Positions 47,754 through 62,162 are shown, numbered from the stretch's first letter. The stretch: DNA of 64,000 nucleotides from Oligoflexus tunisiensis (GCF_001748245.1 NZ_BDFO01000001.1:853345-917344); one strand, 5' to 3'. Numbers and translations: made by a program. Notes: generated from the sequence alone by a model not told the origin.

Positions 47754-49091
47754 ATGGCCCATCAAAACCGTCAGCTGCTGAAAAAGCGTGCTCAGAGGCG
47801 GGAACTCTATCTGGGTGAAAACATCCGAGCCTTCCTGATTTTGGAGGGCTCCCGCATCGTCGGCGGGGAGGTGATCAGCCTTTCGGAAACGGGCCTGGCC
47901 TTTGTCTGTGAGCCTCAGGTGGATTCTGAATTGCCGATCGGACGTGTGGTGCAGTTGAAACTCTACTATGACGCCCGCCGTTTCTTTACCAGCACCGTGG
48001 AAATTCGCAACAAGAGCGTCTTCAATTCCCAGGGCTCGCAGTATCTGCGGGTGGGTGTGGCGGCGGTGCCCCAGGAAAGCACGGACACGAAGGAGCAGCT
48101 TGAGCAGAAGCTGAGCCGGGCCATCAATCTGGGAGCGGAAACCTGTGGGTTCGTCGAGATTGAAAACCCGATGTTTTTCGCGGAACATGATTACTTCAGC
48201 ATTCGTGCGGTTCATCCGGACTTTGTGCTGGTCGCTCCTTTGGAAAATCGACACTTTCTCCTGCCAGGTCAGCCGGTGCAGGCGCGTTTTCAGATTCCCG
48301 GCTCCCAGTCCTTCGTCGCGGACCTTATTGTGGACCGCTCCGTTCCCGATCAGGATTGGTGGGCCACCGATGTTCTGATGCTGAACTTTTCCCAGCACTC
48401 CGAAAAGATTCTGGCGCGACTGGCGAAGATGGCGATGATTCAAAGACCGCAGCTGCATGTTCAGCAGATCCTCGATGCCGGCTTTCCCGTTCCTTATCTG
48501 GATTTTTTGCTGCGCGTGCAATTCTCACCCCGCGATGGAGCCGATCTCCAGACCAATCGTTTGAAGCGCAGCTTTCTGGCTCCGTATCAGTATCGTGCCG
48601 ACCATGAATTGAAAAGTGCGCGGGTCCTGTCGTTCTATCGGCAGAATACCTTGATCGCCACAATGAAGCTCAATTTCGTGCCGGATGTGAGATACAATTC
48701 CGCCTTTTACGAAGCGGGTGTTTATAATCACCAGTTCTATCGCAAGCCCGTGGTCGAAATTTTGGATTTCCGCCATCATCCCGATTACCCGCTGCCCTCG
48801 ATCCTGGTGCCGATTATGCAGCAGTGTCTGCGGGCGTCCATCCAGGCTGATTTCAGTTTTCTCGTCTTTGAGTGCACCCAGCAGACCGAGCATATTTTCC
48901 ATCGCATGGGTTTTGCAACGCTCAAAACCCGCAGCCCCGCTGCTGCCGATCGGTCCTTTGTCAGCCTTGGCATCAAATATGGTTTATCCAACCTCACCCG
49001 TGGCGTGCATCATGACACATGGGAGCGGGTTTACAAGCGCCTGCATGCCTATCTCAATCGCAAACACCCCTTGGCCCGAAACATCGCCTGA
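47754..49091 (+). CDS. PilZ-domain protein fused to an acyltransferase-like C-terminus
   Basis: 445 aa, ATG 47754. N-terminal PilZ domain (1-110): RAQRR (12-16, the RxxxR c-di-GMP motif) and SLSETG (42-47, canonical form [DN]xSxxG, here Ser in the first position). A second PilZ-like beta domain follows (about 125-225: FFAEHDYFSIRAVHPDFVLV). The C-terminal 200 residues resemble an N-acyltransferase/GNAT domain (SARVLSFYRQNTLIATMKLNF, EILDFRHHP and the tail IFHRMGFATLKT). The neighbour is fliG, 122 nt upstream; a link between c-di-GMP and motility is possible. Catalysis is unproved. Confidence 0.82.
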   Translation: MAHQNRQLLKKRAQRRELYLGENIRAFLILEGSRIVGGEVISLSETGLAFVCEPQVDSELPIGRVVQLKLYYDARRFFTSTVEIRNKSVFNSQGSQYLRVGVAAVPQESTDTKEQLEQKLSRAINLGAETCGFVEIENPMFFAEHDYFSIRAVHPDFVLVAPLENRHFLLPGQPVQARFQIPGSQSFVADLIVDRSVPDQDWWATDVLMLNFSQHSEKILARLAKMAMIQRPQLHVQQILDAGFPVPYLDFLLRVQFSPRDGADLQTNRLKRSFLAPYQYRADHELKSARVLSFYRQNTLIATMKLNFVPDVRYNSAFYEAGVYNHQFYRKPVVEILDFRHHPDYPLPSILVPIMQQCLRASIQADFSFLVFECTQQTEHIFHRMGFATLKTRSPAAADRSFVSLGIKYGLSNLTRGVHHDTWERVYKRLHAYLNRKHPLARNIA

Positions 49092-52000
49092 CGCAGCTGC
49101 ATAAAGTCTCTTTACGGCTCCGCATGTCCTGGGTTACTTCTCAATCACGGATGGTCACAGATCGGCCACCCGTTTGAAAGAGGAGTTTCTTTTTTATGCG
49201 CCATGCGCTGCCTTCCTTTATCTTCGGCTGGATGGTTTCCGGACTGGCTTTTGCAGCTGCTGTGACAAGCTTCACCCCGCAGGGCTCGATCAAGAAAGCG
49301 TCGCAGGTTCAAGCTCGTTTTGACAGTGATATGGTGAACTTCGGGAGCGGGCGCGCGCCTTCGCCGTTTCAGGTGGACTGTCCCGCACGTGGTCAGGGAC
49401 GCTGGCTGGATAGCCGAACCTTTGTTCATGACTTTGTGGGGGAATTGCCGGGAGGCATCCGCTGCACCTTTACCCTGACTCAGGAGAAGGATCTGCAGGG
49501 TACTGCGATCACGGGTCAAAAGGTCTTTACCTTTGATACCGGAGGTCCGGCTCTCATCCGCAGTGTGCCGTCTGAAGACAGCACCTATGTCAATGAAGAA
49601 GATCCGATGCTGCTCATCTTCGATGCGCCGATCAAGCCCGAGTCCCTGGCCGGAAAGATTTTTTTCCAGGTCCCGCAGCGGGCGGATACCATCGGCATCA
49701 CAATGGTTCCTGAACCGGAAAAATATATGGCCGAACAGTGGCCCTGGATCCTTGAGGAACTCAAGGTCGATCCCAAATTTCATGTGCTGATCAAACCGAA
49801 GGAACGCCTGCCGGGTGAGACCGACATCACGCTGGTGATCGACAAGGGCATCACGAGCCCAGGTGGAGTGGCGACGCAGGCGGCGCAAACTGTGCACTTT
49901 AAAACACGGCCACCCTTCCGCGCCAGCTTCCATTGCCAAAGGGAAAAGGCCGGTGGACCCTGTGCGCCGCAGAATGATCTCTCCCTTTCCTTCAATGATG
50001 TGGTGGCGGAAAAGGACAGGGCGCGCATTCGGGTCTTCAACGCCCGGAATCAGGAGGTGGAAATCAAACGGGAAGCCTCGTATTTCACCCTGCCCGGTCC
50101 CCATCCCGCGCATGCCAGCTATCGCATCGAATTACCGGCCGATCTGAAGGATGAGCGCGGACGTGAGCTGGCCAATGCCAAGGAATTTCCCATGATCGTG
50201 CGCGTGGGGGACTATGGCCCTTTGCTGAAATTTCCTGGTGACTTCGGTGTGCTGGAAGCGGCCCATCCTATCTGGCCGCTCAACATGCGCAAGGTGGAAG
50301 GTGAACTCAAGGGAAAATTGTACAAGGCCGTATCGCAACCGGATGCCGTGCTGCGCTGGTACAAGACCATTCAAAGTGCCGGCAATTACAACAAGCGTGG
50401 GACCTCAATTTTTAAGGGAATGGCCGCGAAGGAATTCAAGGATGTTCCTCTGAAAAAACCCAATGGACCGGATGCTTTCGAGGTGATTGGCGTGCCGCTC
50501 GGTGGCCCAGGATTTTACGTGATGGAAGTGGGCAGCCAGCGTCTGGGCGAGGCGCTTTTGGATAAGAAGCAGCCCATGTATGCCCGCGCTGCGGTGCTGG
50601 TCACCAACCTCGCTGTGCATGTGAAAAAGGGCCGGCAGGGCACTCTGGTTTGGGTGACCAATTTTGATCAGGGGCAGCCGGTGGGCGGAGCCGCGATTGC
50701 GATCAGTGACTGCAAGGGCAAGGTGCTGCTGAATGGAAAGACCGATGCCTCCGGTTTATTTCTGCATCCGAAAGCCCTGCCTCCGAGTCGTGGGAGCTGT
50801 CATGGTTCCTATGATTATGATGGGGAATCGAGCGATTATATGGTGACCGCCAGCAAGGATGGGGACTTCAGTTTTACCCTGACCCACTGGAATGATGGAA
50901 TTGAAAGCTGGCGCTTTCAGCTGCCGTGGGATAGTCCATCCCATGACCTGCAGATTCATAGTGTGCTCGATCGGACGCTCTTTCGCACCGGGGAAACCGT
51001 TTCCATGCTGCATGTGGCCCGGCGTCGGGTGAAGGATGGACTCGCCTTTCCGCGTTCGAAGGATTTGAAAAATGCCATGACCCTTCAGCATGTCGGGAGT
51101 GAAAAGCAATACAATGTGCCTCTGACCTGGAGCGATGGACAAGGGCGTGCGGAGAGCGGCTGGCGTATTCCCGCGGATGCGCCGCTTGGCTGGTATACGA
51201 TCATGATCGGTGAACATGAGAGCGGTCGCTTTCGTGTGGACGAATTCCGTCTGGCCACCATGAAGGGACGGCTGCAGGCTCGCGAAAGCAGCCTGATCGC
51301 GCCCAAGGAAATCGCCTATGACTTTGATGTCAGTTATTTGAGCGGTGGCCCGGCTTCCAATCTGCCGGTGCGTTTGCGGCGTTCGTTTCAGGGAGCCTGG
51401 CAGCCTCGTTTCTCCGGCTATGATGAATTTGATTTTCAAACCGGTCCCATCGATCGGGATCCGGAGCGACGGGATCGCCTTCAGGACAGCAAGGTGGAAA
51501 CCAAGGATGTCACCCTCGATAAGGCCGGCACAGGCACGGTCAGCTGGGAGGCACCCAGGATTGATCGACCCACGCGGGTCGTCACGGAAATGGAATTTCC
51601 GGATGCCAGTGGTGAGGCGCGCACGGTGGCCATCGAACATCGCATCTGGCCTGCGTCCGTGGTGATCGGCATGAAGAGTCCGTCGTGGCTGCAAAAGGGC
51701 GAGACTCTGAATCTGTCCGGAGTCACGCTCGATACCAAGGGTCAGGTCGCTCCGCAGCAGACTGTAGTGGTCCGGGCCTTCAAGGAGGAGGTCTTGAGCC
51801 ACCGTCGTCGCGGTGTCGGCGGGACTTATATTTATGAACACAAAACCGAGATCACGGACCTCGGCGTCTTCTGTGAAGCGCGCAGTGATGACAAAGGTCT
51901 CTGGAACTGTCAGAAGCCTGTCACGACGAGTGGCACTCTTCTTCTTCAGGCCGAAACCAAGGATCGCGAAGGCCGCCTGTCCTTGAGTCATCGATCGATC

Positions 52001-54608
52001 TGGGTGGCTGGTGAACGTCTTTGGTTCATGAGTGAGGATCATGATCGCATCGATCTGATTCCCGAGAAAAGACATTATGAAGCGGGCGAAACGGCCCGCA
52101 TTCAGGTGAAAATGCCCTTTGCAGAGGCCACGGTGCTGATGGCCACGGAAAGGGATGGCAGCATACTCGATGCGAAGGTAATGACACTCGACTCCAAGCA
52201 GCCTTTCCTTCAGGTTCCGATTCCGCGTTCCTATGCACCCAATGTCTTTGTGTCCGCCTGGGCGGTGCGCGGTCGCGTGAAAGGAACGGAGCCCTTCCTG
52301 AAAGTGGATCTGGGCAAGCCGTCGCATAAACTCGGCATCACGGAACTGAAAGTGGGCTGGGGTCAGCATACTCTTGATGTGAAAGTCGAAGCGGACAAGC
52401 CTGTTTACAAAATTCGGGAGACAGCCGAGGCTCGGATTGAAGTCAAGGCACCGAATGCCCAGCCTTTGCCGGCCGGAGCGATCGTAACAGTTGCGGTGGT
52501 GGATGAGGCTCTGCTGGAGCTGATGGGGAATGCGAGCTGGGATCTCCTCGCCGCGATGATGTCCGAACGCGCCTATGGCCTGGAGCATGCCACCAGTGCG
52601 ATGCAGGTGATCGGCAAACGGCACTTTGGATTGAAGGCCCTGCCGCAGGGCGGTGGCGGTGGCAGCAATCCCACGCGCGAGGTTTTTGATGCCCTTATAC
52701 TCTGGCGTGCGCAGGTGCCTTTGAAGGATGGTCGCGCCACGGTGGAAATTCCCTTGAAGGATAACCTTTCGAGCTTTCGCATTGTGGCCGTGGCCCAGGC
52801 GGGAACGGATATGTTTGGAACGGGCAGCACCTCGATTCAGACCCAGCAGGATATCAGCCTGATTGCAGGGCTGCCGCCTCTGGTGCGCGAAGGGGATCGT
52901 TGGCAGGCCCTGGTGACGGTTCGCAATCGCAGTGCGTCGGATCAAAACGTGAAAATCACAGGTCGCATGGGTGAGGCGGCCTTGTCCGAAAAGAGCGTGG
53001 CCTTGAAAGCCGGAGCTTCACAGCTCGTTGCATGGGATCTGGAGGTGCCGCGGGGTGTTTCCGAACTGCAGTATACCTTTGATGCCAAAGCCGATCAGGG
53101 GGGACAGGATAGCCTCCGCTTTGTTCAGCAGGTGAAACCGTCCGTGCCGGTGCGCGTCCTGCAGGCTTCGCTGATGGTGCTGAATGAGCCGCAGAAAATT
53201 CCCGTGGCTCTGCCTGAAAAAGCGGATCCTGCACGCGGCGGGCTTGAACTTGGATTCTCCCCTGGGCCGGGCCTTGATGTGCTGCAAGGCACGAGGCTTT
53301 TCTTCCAGGATTATCCTTACACCTGTTTCGAGCAGAGGGTATCACGTGCGGTCGGTCTTGATGATCGCAAGGCCTGGGAGCAGGTGGTCAAGGATTTGGA
53401 TTCCCATCTCGACAGTGATGGTCTTTTGAAATATTTCCCGATGCTGCGGTCCGGCTCGATGACCCTGACGGCCTATGTTTTAAGTGTGAGCCATGAGGCG
53501 GGCCTGCCTTTGCCCAAGGGCAAGGAGGAGGCTCTGCGTCATGCTCTCAAGCGGGCGATTGATGGCGAAATCACAGATCATGAGTATCGCATGCCGGGGG
53601 ATCAGCTGGCCTATCGGAAAATCATGGCTCTGGAAGCTCTGACCCGTTTTGATGCCGGGCAGGCCGCCCTGATCAAAAACCTGGATGTGAAACCGGAACT
53701 CCTGCCGCATGCGACTCTGATTGATCTGGTGCAGGCGCTGTCGCGCTCCCCGGGTGATGCCGGATTGAATGAGCTGAAGAACAAGGCCGTTGCGCAGCTG
53801 CAGGCCCGCCTGCGCCTGAGCGGAACGCAATACGGTCTGGCCGGTGAGGAATACAATCAGATCAGCAGTCTTTTGAGCAGTCCTGATGGCAACGCGGCCC
53901 GACTTCTGCTTCTGGGACTGGAACAAAAGCTTTGGACTGCGGATCATGCCCGCATGCTGGAAGGGCTTCTGCGCCGTCAGAAGCGAGGCGCCTGGTCCAC
54001 CACGGTGGCCAATGCGTGGGGAACGCTGACGCTTAAAAATTATCTGAAGCAACACCCGCCTGCAGGCAGTGGCACGAAAGCAAGCGTGACCTGGCAGGAG
54101 AAAACGCAAACGGTGGGACTCAAGGAAAAGGAACCTTTGCATCTCGCCTGGCCGCAGAAGCCGGAGACGCTGACTCTGAGCCGTGAAGGCCAGGGTGATG
54201 TGTGGGCCACGGTGATTTCCCGCGCCGCTGTGCCTTTGACTCAGCCCTTCCAGGCCGGTTACCGTCTGGAAAAAACCATGCAGCCGGTGGAGCAGAAGAC
54301 CAAGGGCAAGTGGTCACGTGGTGATATGGTCAAGGTCACCTTTCAGATTGAGGCTGGCAGTGATCAAACCTGGGTGGTACTGGCCGATCCGATTCCGGCG
54401 GGAGCACGCATCCTGAACGCGAGTCTGCGCGATGAGACAGGACAGAGCGCCAGCAACTTTCTGAACCCGAGTTATGTGGAACGACGGCATGAAGGTTATT
54501 TCGCTTATTTTGAATTCATGCCGGTGGGCAAACATACCGTTTCCTATGTGATGCAGGTGAACAACCCCGGACTTTTCCAGTTGACCAGCACACGTTTGGA
54601 GGCCCTGT

Positions 54609-57844
<3,236 letters not shown>

Positions 57845-58046
57845 CTATCCCCGCAATTGTGGCCTATAAAATCCAAAGCGTAGGCAGACTTGCATATCAG
57901 GGGTCGGGCGGGGACGGCAACAGGAAATATTTACGAATTATTTCCGCAGTTTTTTCGGTTTCATTCTCACGATTTGACTTTTCAAGAATGGCACGGTTTA
58001 ATCGGCGCGACAAAAGATAAGCAGCACACCACACAAGGGAGCAGAG

Positions 58047-58976
58047 ATGTTCAATCCATTCAGAAAACTTGCCTGCCTCAGTCTTATCCTGGCGTTCACC
58101 GTACCCCTGATGGCGAAGGAAGTGACCGTAGGCGGTGACCGGCCGGCTGTTCTGAAATTGCCATTCGGTTATAGTGAAAAGAAGAGTTACCCGCTCATCA
58201 TGCTTTTGCATGGCCGGGGCAGCGATGCGAAAATCACCGATCTTTATCTCGGTTTGAGCCGCAGTCAGATATTCCACAATTATCTGCTGCTCCTGCCCGA
58301 TGGCACCATCCGCGATGATGGACAAAGAGTCTGGAATGCGACGGAGAGCTGCTGCGCGACGAACAACAAGGATGTGGATGATTCACGCTACCTGCAGGAT
58401 CTGGTTCAGGAAGTGAAGGACACATATCAGGTGGATCCCGAGCGGGTCTATATCTATGGCCATTCCAATGGCGGGTTCATGGCCTATCGTCTGGCCTGTG
58501 ATACCAACGGGATCTTTGCCGGGATCGTCTCCGTCGCCGGGTCGGAGTTTGCCAATCCCGCCGACTGCAAGACGACCACACCGGTGACCGTTCTGCAGAT
58601 CCATGGCACCGAGGACAGCACGGTTCCCTTTGATACCAAGGGGACAGGCAAAGCCTATCCCGGCGCAATGCAAACCGTGGAACGCTGGGCCGCGCGCAAT
58701 CAATGCGAAACCCGCAGCGTGCATCCCAAAAGTTTGAATATGGTCCTCATCAAGATTGAACCCGGCCTGACACCGGAAGGCAAGCCCACCATCATTGGCG
58801 ACTGGTCGGATTACCTGACTCTTGGCATCTTCCCGGAAACGGATCAGTACCTTTATGAGGATTGTCAGGACGGAGTGAAAGTGGGTCTGTGGAAAGTGAA
58901 CGGCTCCAATCATGTGCCCCTGTTCATCGGCGAAAATTTCGTCGGCAAGACCTTGCGGTTTTTGGGTGCGAAATAA
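58047..58976 (+). CDS. Secreted esterase of the CE1/PHB-depolymerase type
   Basis: 309 aa. Signal peptide 1-23 (LSLILAFTVPLMA). Alpha/beta-hydrolase of the LpqC/feruloyl-esterase type: IMLLHGRGSD oxyanion segment, nucleophile Ser140 in GHSNGGFMAYRLAC, Asp in IHGTEDSTVPF and His in NGSNHVPLF. It hydrolyses ester bonds, possibly of plant-cell-wall ferulates or polyhydroxybutyrate; substrate not determined. Paralogous to the convergent gene ending at 59014. Confidence 0.88.
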   Translation: MFNPFRKLACLSLILAFTVPLMAKEVTVGGDRPAVLKLPFGYSEKKSYPLIMLLHGRGSDAKITDLYLGLSRSQIFHNYLLLLPDGTIRDDGQRVWNATESCCATNNKDVDDSRYLQDLVQEVKDTYQVDPERVYIYGHSNGGFMAYRLACDTNGIFAGIVSVAGSEFANPADCKTTTPVTVLQIHGTEDSTVPFDTKGTGKAYPGAMQTVERWAARNQCETRSVHPKSLNMVLIKIEPGLTPEGKPTIIGDWSDYLTLGIFPETDQYLYEDCQDGVKVGLWKVNGSNHVPLFIGENFVGKTLRFLGAK

Positions 58977-58990
58977 GGTGGAATGAAAGC

Positions 58991-59008
58991 GGGCTCCGCA
59001 TGGAGCCC
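58991..59008. terminator. Hairpin between convergent esterase genes
   Basis: GGGCTCC (58991-58997), GCAT loop, GGAGCCC (59002-59008), 14 nt after the first esterase and 6 nt before the end of the second, followed by TCTGTTT on the plus strand. It can serve both genes; the reverse strand lacks a T-run. Confidence 0.7.
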
Positions 59009-59013
59009 TCTGT

Positions 59014-59940
59014 TTAACGTGAAGTCGCCGTCCCCTTCGTCAGGAATTCCAAAGCCTGCCCGATCAAATTTTTCCCCGAATAGTCCGGCACGTGAGTGCC
59101 GCCATTCACACGCCAAAGTCCAACATTGACTCCTTGTGCACAGGCACTCCAGGACAGCTCGTCGGTTTCCTGGGCTCCCAGATCATCCACAACGATCGGA
59201 CCAGGAGGCGCCTGATAGGCTCCGTCGGCCAGAACAATTCCGGGAATGAGAGGCTGCAGCATCACATCGCGTGCATTCAACATTTCAGCGGAGGACTGAC
59301 AGCCATTTTTTTGCGCCCAGGTTTGGGCGGAAGCGAGAGCGCCGAGCGATTCGGGGCGGGTGCTCTCAAAGGGCACGATTTCATCCCGGGTGCCATGGAT
59401 CTGCAGCACGGAGATTGGGGTTTTGGTGCGGCAGTAACTCTGATCAGAAAACATCGCCCCCGCAATGGAAACAATGCCGGCCAGAAGTCCATCCGTATCA
59501 CAGGCGAGGCGATAGGCCATGAACCCGCCGTTGGATACCCCAACCACATAGATGCGGGCCGGATCCACACTGAAGGTGGCCTTCGCTTGCGCGATCAGCT
59601 CCTGCAGATAAATGGAATCATTTACCTCTCCGGGCTCCTGCGGCGGGGCCGCATTCCAATGCCGACGGCCCTGCGCATCGAGGGTCCCCTCGGGCGCGAT
59701 ATAGATATAAGGAGCCGCCATCGGATGCACATCGACTTCCAGATAAAAGCCTGTTTCGCTGGCCGTGCTGCCATAGCCATGCAATATGACCAGCAGAGGA
59801 TACTTTTGGTTGGCATTATAATGCGCCGGCAACTTCACAGCCGCCGGACGGTCGCTGCCGAGGTAGACAAAGGCCGCCAGAGCCATGGGGCTGCTGAATA
59901 GGAACAGGAAAGACAAAAGTCCGATCGGAAATATTCGCAT
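59014..59940 (-). CDS. Secreted esterase of the CE1/PHB-depolymerase type (paralogue)
   Basis: 308 aa from ATG 59940 (GGTGGG about 6 nt upstream); an ATG at 59976 would add 12 residues ahead of the signal peptide (LLSFLFLFSSPMALA). Same fold as its convergent neighbour: VILHGYGSTA, nucleophile Ser136 in GVSNGGFMAYRLACDTDG, Asp in IHGTRDEIVPF and His in GGTHVPDYSG. The two proteins share long blocks such as GFMAYRLACDT and GLWRVNGG/GLWKVNGS, so they come from one duplication, with one copy inverted. Confidence 0.88.
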   Translation of the reverse strand: MRIFPIGLLSFLFLFSSPMALAAFVYLGSDRPAAVKLPAHYNANQKYPLLVILHGYGSTASETGFYLEVDVHPMAAPYIYIAPEGTLDAQGRRHWNAAPPQEPGEVNDSIYLQELIAQAKATFSVDPARIYVVGVSNGGFMAYRLACDTDGLLAGIVSIAGAMFSDQSYCRTKTPISVLQIHGTRDEIVPFESTRPESLGALASAQTWAQKNGCQSSAEMLNARDVMLQPLIPGIVLADGAYQAPPGPIVVDDLGAQETDELSWSACAQGVNVGLWRVNGGTHVPDYSGKNLIGQALEFLTKGTATSR

Positions 59941-60037
59941 ACAAACCCACCTATATGAAGTGTACCTTGTCCACACATCATAGGCTTTTCTGCGTAAGGA
60001 TCAATACGGGAGGACATGGAGGGCGGGATACTCATGT

Positions 60038-60059
60038 CCAGGTATCATGCAATACCTGG
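60038..60059. other. Inverted repeat downstream of the arginase gene
   Basis: Perfect 8-bp stem CCAGGTAT (60038-60045) / ATACCTGG (60052-60059) with a CATGCA loop, 16 nt beyond the arginase stop. No T-run on either strand, so it may be a weak terminator or a protein-binding site. Confidence 0.5.
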
Positions 60060-60075
60060 AGACAGAAGCTGGTGA

Positions 60076-60987
60076 TTAGACAATAGACTTCCCAAGTGCC
60101 GACAGCAGAAGATCAACCGTGACGTTGGCTGATGCGGCTCCGACATCCATGAAGGGATTCAGTTCCATGAATTCCAGCGACACGATCTTTTGGGTTTCCG
60201 ACAGCATTTCCATACCGAGATGCGCTTCACGCAGGGTAAGGCCGCCGCTGACAGGCGTGCTGACCCCTGGGGTGTAGCGCGGATCGATGGCGTCGATATC
60301 AAAGGATACATGGATACCGGCCGTTCCATCCGAAGCATGGGCAATGGCTTCCCGCATGACCGTGAACATGCCTTTTTCATCGATGTCGCGCATGGTGAAA
60401 TAACGAATGCCGCTTTCACGAAGGATCCGCTTTTCCTCGTCATCGATATTACGGATACCGATCAAAACGCTGTTTTGTGGTCGTAATTTCGTGGTGCTGA
60501 TCGAGGTTAATTCCTTATGACCCTGGCCTATCAAAACTGCCATGGGCATGCCGTGAATATTTCCGGAAGGGGATGTGGCGGGAGTGTTGATATCAGCATG
60601 AGCATCAAACCAGATCAGGCCCACGTGCTGATTCTTCTTGCCGAAGTGCCGTAAAACGCCGCTGATACTGCCGATGGCTACCGAGTGATCGCCGCCGATG
60701 ACCAGAGGGAGATGCTGCCGTTCGATAATGCCTTCTGTGATCGTCGCCAGATTCTCACAGAGTTCCTTGATCGGCGTCAGATACTTCTCTTGCTGGATCT
60801 TCAGGGGGAGGGACTCGCGAATCGGAACATGCAGATCACCCAGATCAACAACCCCGTAACCCTGTTGCTCAACCTTGGTCTTCAGGTTGGCGATGCGAAG
60901 AGAAGCTGGTCCCATGTTTGCTCCTCGGATGTTGGCTCCGAGGTCAGAGGGGACTCCAATAATTTCTATCGTTCTTGGACGATGCAT
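60076..60987 (-). CDS. Arginase/ureohydrolase family enzyme
   Basis: 303 aa from ATG 60987 (GAGG 7 nt upstream; an in-frame TTG at 60999 is less likely). The manganese ligands are in GGDHS (98-102), DAHAD (128-132) and SFDIDAIDP (about 230-238). Length and the DAHADINTP block fit true arginase (arginine to ornithine and urea), but agmatinase cannot be excluded without a tree. Flagellin lies upstream in the same direction. Confidence 0.92.
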   Translation of the reverse strand: MHRPRTIEIIGVPSDLGANIRGANMGPASLRIANLKTKVEQQGYGVVDLGDLHVPIRESLPLKIQQEKYLTPIKELCENLATITEGIIERQHLPLVIGGDHSVAIGSISGVLRHFGKKNQHVGLIWFDAHADINTPATSPSGNIHGMPMAVLIGQGHKELTSISTTKLRPQNSVLIGIRNIDDEEKRILRESGIRYFTMRDIDEKGMFTVMREAIAHASDGTAGIHVSFDIDAIDPRYTPGVSTPVSGGLTLREAHLGMEMLSETQKIVSLEFMELNPFMDVGAASANVTVDLLLSALGKSIV

Positions 60988-61070
60988 GTGTGGCCTCAAA
61001 CAGTGAAAACACTATCATGGCGCACAGCCTGCGTTTGGTCAATCCTACCAACTTGTCTGGTCTACGTCGG

Positions 61071-61094
61071 GCGGGAGGATAACCTCCCGCTTTT
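61071..61094. terminator. Strong hairpin between arginase and flagellin genes
   Basis: Perfect 8-bp GC stem GCGGGAGG (61071-61078) / CCTCCCGC (61083-61090), ATAA loop, followed by TTTTA on the plus strand. It lies 65 nt beyond the flagellin stop on the minus strand, where it has A-rich bases before it and no T-run after. It probably acts as a flagellin terminator despite the orientation of the T-run. Confidence 0.55.
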
Positions 61095-61155
61095 ATGACG
61101 GAGCCAGAACCGGGTCTCTCAGTCTTTCAATAACTCCAAGCTATCGCTTCATGGC

Positions 61156-62082
61156 TTAGAGAGATTGCATCAGACTCATAGCGACCTGAGGTAGCTGGTT
61201 AGCTTGAGCCAAAATCGAAGAACCACCCTGCTGCAGAATCTTGTTCGACGTGTAGGTCGCGGTCTCAGCAGCAAAGTCAGTATCCTGGATCCGGCTGTTG
61301 GCAGCAGACAAGTTCTCCATCGACACAGCAAGGTTGTCAATCGTACTGCCCAGGCGGTTCTGGATCGAACCGAGATAGGAGCGATAGTCACTCACTTTCA
61401 CGATGGCGTCGTCCAGTTTCGAGATACTCATCTGAGCATCCTGCTTGGTCAGTGTATTGGTGCCTTCTTCTGCGCGACCGATGCCCAGCGAACCCTCGCC
61501 ATCTGTGAAGGCGTTGATGTTCTGAAGATCGATTTTGATGATGTTGGTTTGGTTCCGATTTTCAATGCCGTCGACTTCGCCAGCAAAATAATCTTTACCA
61601 ACCTGAACTTCCATAGGGAACGTGCCTTCCTGGTTGGCGATATCTTCAGGAAGGTCCGCACCACCGACGATCAAACGGGTGCCGTTGAATTCCGTTGCGT
61701 TGGCAATCCGATCGATTTCGTCTTTCAGAGCGACGAATTCCTTGTTGATGAAGGAGCGCTCGGTCTGACCTACCGTGTCACTCGCAGCTTGCACGGCGAG
61801 TTCCCGCAGACGGGTCAGCATGTTGGTGGTTTCTTCCAAACTGCCTTCAGCCGTCTGGACGAGAGACACACCGTCCATGGCGTTACGGCGAGCCTGGCTC
61901 ATCGAACGAATGTCCGACGTCAAGTTGGAGGAGATGGCCAAACCAGCAGCATCATCCGCTGCCTTGTTGATCCTTTTCCCCGAAGCCAACTTCGAAGCAG
62001 AGTCTGTCAACTTGTTGGTTGATGTTTCCAGACGACGCTGAGCGTTGATCGAAGCGATATTGGTCCTAATGCGTAAACCCAT
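61156..62082 (-). CDS. fliC: Flagellin
   Basis: 308 aa from ATG 62082, with AGGAGG 7 nt upstream; the ATG at 62100 has no such site. Filament subunit. The conserved D0/D1 N-terminus (RIRTNIASINAQRRLETS, LASGKRINKAADDAAGLAI) and C-terminus (AANSRIQDTDFAAETATYT, ILAQANQLPQVAMSLMQSL) are intact, while the surface D2/D3 region is nearly absent (central part about 120 residues). Such short flagellins often build thin filaments. A sigma-28-like promoter precedes it. Confidence 0.96.
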   Translation of the reverse strand: MGLRIRTNIASINAQRRLETSTNKLTDSASKLASGKRINKAADDAAGLAISSNLTSDIRSMSQARRNAMDGVSLVQTAEGSLEETTNMLTRLRELAVQAASDTVGQTERSFINKEFVALKDEIDRIANATEFNGTRLIVGGADLPEDIANQEGTFPMEVQVGKDYFAGEVDGIENRNQTNIIKIDLQNINAFTDGEGSLGIGRAEEGTNTLTKQDAQMSISKLDDAIVKVSDYRSYLGSIQNRLGSTIDNLAVSMENLSAANSRIQDTDFAAETATYTSNKILQQGGSSILAQANQLPQVAMSLMQSL

Positions 62083-62135
62083 ATTCTGACCTCCTGTCAT
62101 GGATGCAAATCACATCGTGTGATTCTGTACCATTC

Positions 62136-62162
62136 CTTTCGACAGGCACCCTGAACAGTTTA
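62136..62162 (-). promoter_or_regulatory. Sigma-28-type flagellin promoter
   Basis: On the minus strand TAAA (62162-62159), 15 bp, then GTCGAAAG (62143-62136). The consensus is TAAA-N15-GCCGATAA; the -35 is exact, the spacing exact and the -10 matches at five of eight positions. It lies 54 nt before the flagellin ATG. Confidence 0.7.

Noticed and set aside
50756..52945. 729-aa reverse frame
   Set aside because: Antisense to the macroglobulin gene and without any domain or ribosome-binding site.
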